From contig JAEMBT020000002.1 of the NCBI GenBank assembly GCA_018873245.2, positions 9,212,001 to 9,276,000 on the forward strand: a stretch of DNA of 64,000 nucleotides, in the 5' to 3' direction. The notes beneath the pieces were generated by a model. That model had not been told where the DNA came from, did not search any database, and saw nothing but the letters and a program-made list of their open reading frames with translations. The position numbers and the translations under genes are program-made. Origin of the DNA: Archegozetes longisetosus (Eukaryota; Arthropoda; Arachnida; Sarcoptiformes; Trhypochthoniidae). Below are positions 1-13,400 of the stretch, one piece after another. Numbering within the stretch: position 1 is the stretch's first letter; each line of letters starts with the position of its first letter.

Positions 1-8
1 AAAAACAT

Positions 9-238
9 GTACACTTGAAAACTTAATAATCCTCGCAGCAACAAGAACATCATTCCCATGTCAACCTGCCAGTCATGCGTACCAATCTATTACCAAATTT
101 GATTTGCTATGATTACTGTATTGAAAGTTCTATAGGTTTCTTAATGTCTTTAATACTATGGTTTGATGGAAAGCATGTGATCGCAACGCGTTACTTGTGG
201 TTACTGTCGCGGATTATCAAGTTTATGAACGTAAGTAC
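9..238 (-). mobile_element. MITE family A, copy 1
   Basis: A roughly 230-bp non-autonomous element with terminal inverted repeats of about 35 bp. The left end begins GTACAC and includes ACTTAATAATCCTCGCAGCA; the right end reads GTCGCGGATTATCAAGTTT. Four diverged relatives lie in this window at 3811-4044, 6569-6796, 14516-14757 and 49143-49374. Orientation is assigned relative to the 6.6-kb copy. The 61-codon open frame inside it is not a gene. Confidence 0.75.
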
Positions 239-1435
239 TGAAGCAGAAGTTTTCACATGAGCAGAGGATTCAATGTTGAAAACGATAACATAGGTTAACA
301 TGAGCACAAAGGTAAACATTATTATAACTGGAAATATCTCTAATTACGATCCATTAGTAACTGGATTATTAAATAAACAGAAAATCGTAAAAAGTTCATA
401 AAACTAGAACTAATTATGTGTTCGGAAAGGCCATTCAATAAGCATCTGAAAAATGTGAAGGTTAACGCTGAACTGAGCTGTAGCTTGTTGAGCAAGACTT
501 GATTACTGATCGTCCTAAAAGACAGTCTTTTTCAAAAGATCGCTATCTTCGTTGGATAACTAAACCGCAATTCTAATAAGCTATTCTTTCCTCGAGTAAT
601 AATTTTGCATCAAGTTTTGAATGAATAATTCCTTAGCTAAAGTATTGAGATGTCTCATCAAAAATTGATGAGTCTGTTTGGAGTACTGAATCAATAATAA
701 AACAGTACTGGCAAATGCGAACGAAGCAAGGTTGCCAAATCTTGATTGGTTCAAATCCGTACAAAACATACCCTTTTTCAATAATGTCAGTTTTAATCAT
801 ACATATCTTTAAAAAAATTCAAAACACATTATGACTTAACGAGGTTTTCCATTATATCAATGTTTTCTCGTTATTTATCTTTTTTACGATAAGAACTTTG
901 AAGTATTATGTGGCACATTAGTTTAGCACTATTTTGGAATTAAGTTAAATTATGCTTTAATTATAATTATTAATTGAAATTAGTATGAAATTAAAGATAG
1001 AGAGTTGAATTTTTGCATAAAATGTGAAAAATAATTGTTTACATAACGTTGTCAATGTTAATGATGATTAAAGTTGGAGGGTTAGTTGTTGACAAAATGG
1101 AACTCTACTCTAATGATGAGCGAGTGTTTATTGTCACAAAATATGCCTGACCGGATTAGGGACGTCGCGGCCAACAATGGGGGACATTTACATTATTAAC
1201 ATCAAATTTGACGTATTATTCAAAAGTTGATGTCAATTAAAACATAATTCAATTTTGATTCAAAGTAGTGCTAATCAAATGTGTTACACACAATATTTTT
1301 GAATTCTAATCACATTGGTAGAGATAAAGTTGTATATTTCAGATTTGTAGTCTGTACAGAGTTGTTAAAATATGTAAGTTTGGCAACCGTAGAGTTGAGG
1401 GACGATAAAATAGAAGTAGATTAATAAGAGTATAC
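239..1435. other. No gene resolved; downstream of the last exon found for the first gene
   Basis: AT-rich sequence in which the next exon or 3' end of the minus-strand Ser-rich gene may lie, but I cannot place it. One GC-rich island at 1145-1184 (containing GACGTCGCGGCC) stands out. A minus-strand acceptor-like TCCGGTCAG near 1150 would continue the open frame for about 20 codons to a stop, which is weak evidence for a last exon. Confidence 0.3.
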
Positions 1436-4400
1436 CTGGAAGTGTTCTGGTGAGACGATAAGGAACACTTGGAGATGAGGGCAACACATTTTGTATATTT
1501 CGTTGTGCTTCAAATAACTGAACAGAAGAAGTCGAACTAATTGGCAAATGGCCCTTAAATCCTGATCCAAAGCCCGATGTTATTCTATCTCGTTTAATAA
1601 ATGTGTCGTTTGGTTTGTTAGCTGAGAAATCAGATCCGATCGAAATATTCATGTTGTTTCTGTTGGTTTGTTGTGCGTCAATCAAACTGTCAACACTTCC
1701 AGACTTCTTCACTTTATCATTGACTCCTCTGTTGTTCCAGAAAAAGCATGAACTTTACAAGAAAATAGTGACTCTCAGAATCAAATTATCTCATAATAAG
1801 TTAATGAAATCTTACACATCAGTTATCGCGTCACTACCGAATTGTGGACCTATAGGTTTCAAATTAGTTGACTTTTCTTTAGGTTGTGTTGAGAGTAATC
1901 GCGTCAGTTTTGCAAAGCTGACACTTTTCCTATTTAACACATTGCTAACTATTTAGAATGCTTCAAATTAGAAATTTTCCAAATTTTTACACTTACTTAT
2001 TTGTCGCATCCTTTGATGCCGAACCCGTTGAACTCGTCGACGACACGCTATGTCGGGGAGAGACTGCTGGCGATTTTGAACCATCTCTAAAACTTTCATT
2101 ATCTCCAACTGAAAGACTAAATTCTAGTATAGAAAGAATATTTGAATATTACTATTGCTTTGAGCTATTTACTGCTATATTCATATTGCTCAATAAAGAG
2201 AGCTTTAGTGCTGTATCAATGTATGTATTGTTGCAAATCGCATTCACATTCAAGTTGTTTTCATTTGGATTTCAAATTACGCTAAATTATCGTTTTGGAG
2301 CATTAGGTAAGTGTTACTTGGAAATTATTATTGCGAAATGTGATCCACAACAATATAGGCAGTGATACAGTACTAAATGAGTAAAGAATCTGTAATTACG
2401 TACTGAATTGAGGCTCTTGAAGATACTGACTTTTTATTTCATCCGATGATGGCTCTAATCATTTAAGAGAAAAATAATGATATAAGGATTGTCTTGAGGT
2501 TTGTTTATTTGATTAAATTGAAGAAATAAATAGGAGTTTCATTTATTTATACAGTAATAAAAGAAGAAAAAGTTATTTTTCACTCATGTCTGGTGCTAAG
2601 CATTTTTTCTGAAGGCTCTTCTTTTCTGATTACTTGGTATAAAGTTTTCTATTTTTATAAAAATGAATAGATACCTACAATAACTATAAGAATAGGTTGA
2701 AAAGGATAAATATATATTCGGAATATATTACATAATAATTGAGTATAGGTTACAATCTGCGATGCATGCACTTTACAATAATCTATTTTGACAAACAAAT
2801 CCAATTTTTTCAACACACTTTCAACCTTACTATAGATCAACAACCGAACGAGAATACACTCTACGCCGAGCACAACTATTCAACAATAAAGAATAAGAAT
2901 ACTGTTAGGAAAGAAATTGTCATTTTATCAGTATTACGCTTGTTATTGACATTCTGTCATTATTCATTCAAAACCAAAAAGTAGAATAAAGTAAAATCGT
3001 GTTCAAATCAAATAAAAAATTCTTCAACAATCTAATTCATTTGCTACTTTATTAGCACAAAAAGTAATTTCCAATTTTCAGTTTGTATTTAAAACTCGAA
3101 AAGGAGCAACTTTTATTCTTATACTTTGCAACTGTACTCTGAGTTCTGAGAGTTCGTTGATTTAATGATTGCTTATTGAGATTTTGTTATATCTTTTGAT
3201 CAAATTTTAAAATTAGATTGCAGTAGATTAAATAGAAAATTTCAGAACTGAACCTCAAGTAGCAAATTTTCGGAAAGAATCTTAAATAAGGCATTTGAGA
3301 ATTGAATCAGTGTAAAGGTTGTGCTGCATAAACCGAACTTTTAAGCAAAGTATAGAGCTTAACTCAAATCAATATTAGTAATGATTAATATTTGAAGGTA
3401 TTGATAAGGTGTATGTGAAGCAAACTTACCAGATTCATGATCATTATTGGCATCGAATTGGGCTTGAATTATGTTCAATGAAGGCGTAATGATTGCCGGT
3501 AATGTTCTCGCTCTAAGCATTGGTGGCTTTGCTTTCTTAACGACTGGTTGTGTTTTTTCAGTGACATGACTATAAATAAATAAATTTCAATTGAGTTTAG
3601 TGCTATTTCTTTTTCACATATAAGACACGCAATAAAAATAGAAAACAGTTATTTTCAACCTTATTTCGTCAAATCCAAACCATTTTCTAGTATAGAAAAC
3701 TTTTAATCATTTTTCTTGACCATTAAGTATTATATGCAATTTTTTCAATTTACTTATTATGCGTAAATATTTCATAAATATCATTAATATCATTAATATC
3801 TAAACCATACTTTACACTCTAAATCTTAATAGTCTTTGATAGCAACCAGAAACTGTGATGGTTTGCTTTCTATTGGACCATAATATTTCCGGATATTAAC
3901 AAGCTTATAGAATATTCAATATAGTAATGAAAGCAAATCTAAAATCAAATTTTGTAAAAACTGACGCGTAGTACAGGCAGATTGACGTAGCAGTTGCCTA
4001 TATTGTTGATACTATCGTAGATTATTAAGTTTTAAGCCGTAAGTCACAAATGAACGAAGTGAATGGAATAGGTTGTTTTTTCAAATAATTGACTTTTCTC
4101 GAGTTGTATTAAAGTCAGAAGTTTTCAAATGGATTATTTATTGAAATTGAAATTGAAATTGAAATTTAGAAATTAGCTAACTTTAAAATGACATCCATTA
4201 ATGGAATAAAGAATGAGTACTTCTAATTGATATTATGGGTTTGTTATGTGACTGTGGAAACATTTGATTGAATTATTCAGTAAGCATTTAAACCTTATTC
4301 GGAGATCTAATGAAACGAAATTCATTCGTTAGAGTAATGTTTGTATTGATGATAATTTTTCTCAATTAAGAAAAACAATATCCTGTAATACTACAAATAT

Positions 4401-7400
4401 ACGTTTAGACGGACTGCAGTTATATCTTAACAGTCTTACCGATAATCAGTTGGTTTGATTGCTGTAAAGCTTAAGCACAAACTGATTGAACCTTCAAACT
4501 AAACCTTATTTTGATGACATGTTTCAATGCTACTGACATTATATGACGAGATGACCTTAAATTTAGAAACAAATCTAATATGAAACAGAAGTGTACTATT
4601 ACTACGAAATGTTGATATAATTAAAAAGCAAATGATTATATAATTGTAAAGTTGACGCTATATTGAGTAATATTAATGTGAAAATAATTAATTTTTATTA
4701 AGTTTTAATGAAAGCCACGTACTGCATCCTACGGTTATTACGCACGAAATTCCAATTACTATTAAACTTTGTTATTTCTAGTCATCAAAATTCAAACAAT
4801 ATTCATAACCAACTGGCTATAAATAATTTGAAGCAAACTAAAATAATCTTACACAAATTACAAATATTAATATTAGCACTTTGAGGATATTTTCAAATAT
4901 CTTCAAAGCATTAACAGTTTAAAGAGAGGAAAACAAAAATATTTAGGCAAAGTTAAACTACTTGCCAAGCCTATAAAAGTTATTTAGTTGATTTAGACTT
5001 AAAAATAGACATTTGACGGTTTATGAGCTAAAACATAAATTCAAATCCATATCCTTAATCTGAACTAATACTTTCTACCGAATACTTTTATACCTACACT
5101 GCAAAAATATTGACATTAAAAACCAAAACTAATGTTTGAGTTAGGCATCAATTGAATGTTCGGACTTTGGTTTAGTCTCTAAATCTATTGCTTGTTTTTC
5201 ACGAGAAAAGCTGTCACTGTATTCTCACAACTCATCAATAAGTTATTCGAAAGTCAACTTAAAACTTTCCAGAACGGAGGCAATGCTAGCTCAACATTCA
5301 AATTTATTCGTAACTACAACATTCAAACAAAATCAATTATAATGTTTGTCAGATATCAAACACTTCTCATAAAATGATTGAACAAAATTGCAAAACACTT
5401 CGATCATATTTAGTTATAATCAGTACATAGTCTTTACAATAATGAATTGTCATTTTATGTATTCCAACAGATATTAATCGTCTTAGGATAGAAATACAAG
5501 CTTCTATTCTTGAAAATGACACGTTTCTATTATCACTGATTTTAATTTTATCCAAGTGTTAAGCTCAGAAAAGAATAAAATTGAACATATTAGGTTGGCC
5601 CATAAGTCTCTGCTACCGCTCAAACATTACTATTGAGAAAAGTTTTTCAAATACAAAAGTCATATTCTTTGAGCATTAGTTAGTAAAATTAATCGTACTC
5701 TATTACTCGTATATCATATAGTCATGGAATATTTTGAACTTCTAGGAGATTTATAAAGAAGGATAATCTAAATAAGTAGAAACAACTTATGGGCCGACCT
5801 AATATTTTTTCCACTACTGTATATCATGCTTAGAGTGTTATTGAGAGCTACCTTTAATGTCATTTGAATTATAGATAGGACTATATAGCACTGACCTATC
5901 TGTGTATATAATCAGATGTACCGGTAGTTTCACTATGAAATAGAGAGTATGAGTTCATTTTTGAGCATCTAATTACTATAACCACAGTAAATAATTATAT
6001 TATTTAAGTTAATGTAACTCCAGCTCTTTGTTTGAGTGCTGCAACTATTTGAATACAGTATACAGCTTTCCATTGCTTTTAATAGAGCACAAGCATTTAA
6101 ATTAAAACTACAGAAGAGGATGTTTGTATATAACCATTAAAACATAACGTTCAAAGTCGACACTCAGGCGAAAGCAGAGCTACTTTTAGTGATTGTAAAA
6201 ATTCAATCAACTGTTAATTGATGACTAGAATCTATCCTTTTTTCAGTAGAAAAACACCGTATAAACAACTGGATTGGATCCTAAGCAATAAATTTATCAA
6301 ATTAATTAAACAAATGTTGTTCCAAATGGTGATTAGCTGAGAATTTTTCTAATTCTAAAGATTGATAGCTGTATCTGTTTGCTGTCTGTGTAAAGATTTA
6401 TGGAGTACTCTGCAGAACACGTATCTATCACATCTCGTATTAGTTTTAGACACGTTGTTCGATCCAAATATGATAAGCCAATTCGTATGTCATCTCATGG
6501 AAACTAACAAATATGCATTTCAAAATAGTCCTTTTAGGTGATATTTTATTCATGAACTTTATATGATTATACTGTCAAAAACTTGATAATCGTTCCTAGC
6601 AACCGGAAGTGATGCGTTGTGATCATATGCTTTCCATTGGACCACAATATTGAGCATATCAGCAAACTTATAGAATATTCAATATATTAATCATAACAAA
6701 TCTAAAATCAAATTTAGTAGTAAACTGACAGGAAGGTTGGCATAGCAACGAGCATTTTCTTATTGCTATCGCGGATCATTAAGCTCTGAGCTGTACTTCT
6801 TATAAATCTATAAGATATGATGCGATCTTCTTCCCACAACAAAGTAATGATATGGTAATTCTTCCATATAATACTTTAATTGTGCTCCAACTTCAATCGC
6901 AGAATTAGATTGCGTCAATTGAGATTTTATAAGTTAAGTTGGTTCAATTGACAATTGCTACTTGCGTAATACCAGGATTTAGTTCTATAAATTTGTGTTA
7001 CTTTATTTGCTCTTTCATCTGAATAGAAGCAAACAAGACAAATATATAAATACTCAAATTTGTGTATCTTTATATTTAGCTCTCTAAAATAATAACAAAA
7101 ATAAACTTTTATTTCATTCAACAAGCAATCCTTCAACACTAATCGATTTTATATTTTCATCTTTTCAATAGAAGTTACTTTAGTCGATAATTCATTTCTT
7201 AAAACCAATTTCTTTTGTTTGATTGTGAGTTTAAGCAATTTGGAAACTATTCAAATCTAAAGAAATTTATGAGAAGTTAAGTTGAAAGTGTAATGCATTT
7301 ACATTAAACTGGAGAATATTTGAGAGAAGATATATGGGACTAACAGTAAGACAGTGATCAGACAAAATAGTCCTAACGTAAGCATGCAAGTGAACCACTT

Positions 7401-10400
7401 TCTTATTTTGCGAGGCTGACAAATAGACTTGAGAGGCTTTACCTTTCACTCCAATGCGTAGCTCTACTCCTAATACCTCTTCACTGCTAACTTAGAACAA
7501 CACTTCAGTTCAATATTCACATTTTTAGATGAACACATTCGACAACTTATTCTTATTTGACTCAGCTTGAATTTTTATAATCAAGATCAATATGTTTTGC
7601 GCTTGTTGCAACATTTCTCATTAGACTTTAATCAATCATATAATTAGTAAACGTACAAATGGTCGCGTCAGTGCTACTCAATTCTATCTTAATTTAGATA
7701 ACTTGCAGTAGCACTTTATAGCACTGACCCAACCAAATGCACGTAAAGCTCGTTTTCTCTTGATCATTCAATTTAAATTCAAAGTAGACATTAGTTCTTC
7801 AACTACTTTTATGAAGTAACTCGTCTTTAGAGATTTCTACGAAATGTCGGTTCAAAATCTGTTTCATGTGTTTTCATTACTGAACGTTGTTCAAACTATC
7901 TTGCTCAAACTATCGAATCAAACAAATAGTAACATAAAAGAAGGTAGAATTAGTTAAAAAATGTTTGCATTTATAGGATCTTTAGATCATTAGATAAAAA
8001 ATGAATTAAGGTTAATTGACAGCTTGTGTAGCTATACACTTGCACACAAGTACTAATATGACTAAAATACTTTATAGATAATCGATTGTTAGTTCATAAC
8101 TATTCATTCTACCAAAAATACTTTATAGGTAATCGATTTTCACTATTCATATACCAAATATAACGACCGATTTTTCAAACAATTCAATGAAGTCAATTCA
8201 AATCGATAGAATCTTTTCATGTTTACTCTCGTTCGAGTAATACAAGTCTTATTTTATTGACACAATAAAGTCATTCAATTATATCGATATGATATTTGGT
8301 TCAACTTTCATATAGTCGCGTGATGTTTCTATCAAACTTATAAAGATCTACAATTCTCTTTTCAGCTAGTTGTTTTATCTTTCAATAATGCCAAGTTTTA
8401 CAGCATTTCAAACTTCAAACTTTATTATCAAAGTTTAATATTACATGAGTTGAAAAAACGTTTTTAGACTTATTAGAAAGTTAATTATTTCATAGCTACA
8501 TTCTGAACATTTTTTCAGTTTCTGTCTTGGTTTCAACGGAAATATTACCATAAATTTGTATAAAAATATAATGTTTTGCACACAAGTAGTGCTCAAAAAA
8601 GAATAATAGCTCATAAATTGTGCAGCTTTTGTCTCAATTAGGTGCTTAAATAAGACTTCTGACAAATGGGTTAGATTGCAACTCATTTATAATGCATGCA
8701 AAACATTAATACTAGCAACATTGGCCAAAAAGCACATCAATTTTTATATCTAGATTTAAATAGAGTTAATTCTTATTCTAAAGCTAAAAGTATATATATT
8801 CTTAAATGAATAAAAGCAAACAATACATTAATTTATGTATATATACAAAAATGAGTAGTATTTGCAAACATTTTAATTGCGTTCTGAGTAATTTACATAA
8901 TTAAGTTCTGATACTCAGTCAGTCTAATACTTATATAACAGTTAGAGCGAATAAGTATTATCTTCAAAATATATCAACAGTCTTCTGCAACGATTCAATT
9001 TTATTCACTTCTATTGTTAGAAACAAATAAAATATCAAATCGTTTAGAGACAAATGTTAGAATATGAGCAATATTTGGCGAATGTTATGGCGAAAGGAGC
9101 ATAAAATATATTTTAATATTAGTAACTTGAACCATAAGAGACATGCTCTTAGTTTGGAGAAATATTCGTGCATTCACGCATGAAAAACAGCTTAAATATT
9201 CATTTAAATATAAATAAGTTTAGTATTCAGGTTACTATAGTTTTTTATACAAATGATTAACTGTACAGGAAATTATTGGCAAATCAATCACAAAATACCT
9301 AAATCAAAACTTATATTTCGGATCGCTCTATAGCTGTTTTCCTATCCTTCTAACGATAGCCAATTTTGTAGCTGAAAGTTGTTCGCTCATACCTTGTTTC
9401 GAATACCTTTTCATTCTGCTAATGATATAGATTTTTCAGTTCATTATTTCCAGTCTTTGAGCTGAACGAAAAAGCATTGATACTAAAATTGCTTTAATCT
9501 GGTTGATTCGTCAGTTTCCATTGAGTTTGGTGAATAAAAGAGAGTTTTGTTTTAATCTCTGCCACTTTTCTAATAGTATTTTTATCGATAATCTTAAACT
9601 AGTTATAGCAATCACAGTGAATTCATTTCATATTAAATAATCCATTCTTTGTTATATTGTTAGTAAATCTTTTATTACCCTATTTTTTTTATTGAGAATA
9701 CTTTACTATTCTGTCGTTTTATTCGTGCCCTACGAGTCTGCTATTCTTTCTTACATACAGACTTCTTGAAGCAGTCGAAAACCTAACAATATGTGTTCAG
9801 TATTAAAAATTGATAGCTTTGCATAAAGTCAAAATACTTCCTGAAATTCTGGAAAACAAAATAAACTCAAATATTAAATTGAAGAATAATATTAGTTCAT
9901 ATTTCAAACTATAAGAACTAACTTAAAAGCATTTTTGAATAATTATGCTTGTTTTTCGCAATAGATTCAGAAATGAGCTTGTTATGATTACTCGATGAAT
10001 TTAAAATAGTGCATAGTAACAAGGAATCATATTTTGCTGTACTAACATTTCTATCTTCTCATGTAAATTCACACAGTTTCAGATTCAATTTTTAACTATT
10101 TTAAGCAAAAAATGGATCATAATTCAAAATTAAGCTCAAGTCGATGAGTGTGATAAAGAGAAATGGCAACAGTACTTTTTTTTGTTGCTATGCATTATCT
10201 TAATGTTCCTCACTGTACGATTACTAACATATGTTCTTAGAGGCAGCTCTCTGATGATTGACTTTAAAAATGATTTGATTTTTATAGTTTGTTTTGCTAT
10301 TCATAAGAATCATCATGTTTATCCACTTATTTTTCCAAAAGTTGAAATCATTTTGAGATGTACTCTATTTTTGTGGAATAAAAGTAGAAAATAGATGAAG

Positions 10401-13400
10401 TGAAAGATCTGAAGTGAATGTTTTTACAGTAATGTTATCGATTTTTTGAATGAACCTAACTCATATCAAATAGTATCTACAATAATTAGAATAGACTGCT
10501 ATTATTTCAATTCAATACTGACTGATTAAAATACTAGAAAAATACACATTTTTCACCTCTCAAAATTACAATGTTTTATTAGTTTTGCGATTCAAACTCA
10601 TCATTTCCATTGTTTCAATTAAAAATAACATAGACAACGAAGCACAACAATAAAATCAATTTAAGTTCAAACTGAATCTATCTTAGATGAAATCTGGCAA
10701 AATAAAATCATAATGATCTATATTGAGTTTTCATTTTGAAAGATTCAATTTTTCAGTCAAAAGGTTTTCAAACATGACGTAATTATATTCTATAATGAGA
10801 TCAGGTGAATCTCTTGAGACTAGGTTTGATGTTGCTTTACAGAATTGTTGTTTATAATAAAATTTAGACTGATATACATATGTCAATTTTAAATCTAAAC
10901 CAAATGCTAACCAATTTCTAGTTCACTTCAAATCCTTAGATCTTTCAAAAGGTAATCACTAGAAATGGATATCAGAACTTGTATTATTGAGAATCTCTAC
11001 TTAATATCTAAGTTTTATATCAATTCAATTGAATTACCCGTTGTGAACATATTCGACGAGAAGTATTTTAAACTAATGCAGAATTTCCATGTTAGAATCC
11101 ATAAGATCTTGGAATAGATTTAACATTAAGTAGTCCTGTGCCTCAAATCTTCTATACTATAGAAAAGTTGTGCTGTATTTTGCAATTTTGTCATCATTGC
11201 AGTCAACAAGTATTGTATAAGTCTTATCATTGATTGTAAGTGAATCACGTATCAAATTGATTAATTCATTTTGTAAATTATGATAATTATTGAATTGTCA
11301 AGACGCAAAAGTTTTTGCATTTTCGCTAATTAGAACACAACCCTCAGGTGTAAATCTACTCAAATCAGCTAATTTTTCACCTGCACTCAGCTTGATTAGA
11401 TTTTTTCTCATTTAAAATAGCTTTTGTTGGTTTGTTTTTGCGAAAACGCCTAAAAATATCCAAGTTTTGAGACCAGAATTTCAAAAAAGATATTTGGGCT
11501 TTAAAATTAGAATTTAATTCTTTTATAATTACTTCACTAAACAGTAGTCTTTTGTCAACAGACAATTAAAGATTTAAAATCATTTGGAATTAACTTTATA
11601 TTAAGTTCAACAGGTGTTTGACAAATGAGAGATTTTGTTTTGGAGCGCTTCTGTCAAATAGCATACAGTTGTAGAATACTGAACAATAATCGCTATGACA
11701 AAGTCAGTTAAATTATTTTCAAATCACTTGTGCTGCAGTTAAGCACAACAAAGATCTCACCTAAACGTAAAGAAGAAGAATCTGAATTTTTATTAGGAGA
11801 AGCATTTAGAAAATGAGCATGATTATTTAGAAAATGAGCATGATTATTTAGAAAATGAAGCACAATTATTTAGAAAATAAACATGACGCGCCTTAACGAT
11901 ACACTCCATAAGCAATCTATTCCAAGACTCAACATAATTAGTAATAAAGTATTTTTAGAATATAATCGTTATTACTTCTTAGTAGTAGCAGGCATTTTGT
12001 AATAGTTACAAAGTAGTAACTGAAATGGTATTTTGTGTGAGACAAACAAGCGCTCAACTGATGACTTTCGCCTGTGTTATAGGCATGTTGTGCTAAATCA
12101 TCTTTGATTAACGCAACTTATATTATGACAGTCTATAAGTCTTAGGAAGACAAAGTGCTGACTTAGTCAAGAATGACCGATGACTGGCAATTGCTCTCTT
12201 GAGACCAATTTATGTCACATGTTTGACAATACGAAGCAAAACCGTAAACCAAAAAAGATAAGTTGACAGACATTGAAAATGAATTTTTTCGCACATAAAA
12301 TAAGACTACCTTTTATTAGCTGTATATCGATTTTCTATCACAAGATTTTCAGTCTGATAATAGAATCGCTGGCGTTAAGATGGCCATTTCGATCAAACAT
12401 ATGCAAATACAAATAAAACTTGACAGGTTTGCATTAAGCCTAAGGCTGTTGCACTACCATACCCATTGTATATCACAACTTTACATAAAGTTTAAATCGG
12501 TCTAAAGATTTAAGCCCAAACAATTGTGATTCTAGCAAGTACTGCAATTTTTCGTAAGATAAGGTCGTGATACATTAGCTGAGCTTCCCAATGGTCGCAT
12601 TATTTTGGATAGCCATTTGAGGATCTTAAAGTTAATTCAAATGATTAATTTTTCAATTTCAATGTATGCTTGTTGGAACTTTTCTATTAAACCAATTGGA
12701 ACGATCTGAAAGATGTTGCATTCAAAGATATATTGTTCTAATACGAAATAATTTTAAAATCACTGAATAAGTTGCGCTATAGGAAGGTTTTTGTTACAAG
12801 GAATACCTACCTATTGCTGAGCAAAGCTTGGCTTAGCTAAAAAAGTATTTTCAAATTAACAGAGTTTAGTCAATATTTGAGCTAATGTAAGCTTTACTTC
12901 AAAATGATTCATTGCAGAATGACTTAACTCTAGTGTTATTAAAAAAGACACTTCAATAAACGTGTTACAGTTCCTTAAAGGTTAGACGTGTTCAGATATT
13001 ATATAGAAGTTATTTCAATAAGATATTAGATTTCAACATTTGTATCTTTTCGGATATTAAAGCCGTTGTTAACAAAAATACTTATGCGTGTATTGTATAG
13101 CAACTAATATAAGGGATTTAAGCAGAAAGGCTTGCTTTTCAAAATGTACAACATACATTTTAATTAGAGCAAGATATCACACCTAAAACAGATACTCATA
13201 AGTAATATAGAGTGAAAATTTCTGCTCCCAGGCCATCCAACCAAAACGCAAATTTCAAATTGGATCCTATTGTAAATTAGAAATGTTTTTCAAATACACG
13301 CCAAGAGCTACCTTTCACAAAATCCAAGCTTTCTTATTCGAGTTCATTATTAGCGTTGCCAACCATTTAGAAACATAGGTAATACTTCGTGAATTGGTTT

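Noticed and set aside
75-260. 61-codon plus-strand frame
   Set aside because: It lies inside MITE family A copy 1 and is not shared as an open frame by the other copies.
1603-2365. Two long plus-strand frames
   Set aside because: They are antisense to the phase-consistent minus-strand exons at 1436-2123; the minus-strand peptides look coding and these do not.
11804-11886. Regular 21-bp repeats, considered as a CRISPR-like array
   Set aside because: The units are directly adjacent with no spacers, and the host is eukaryotic.
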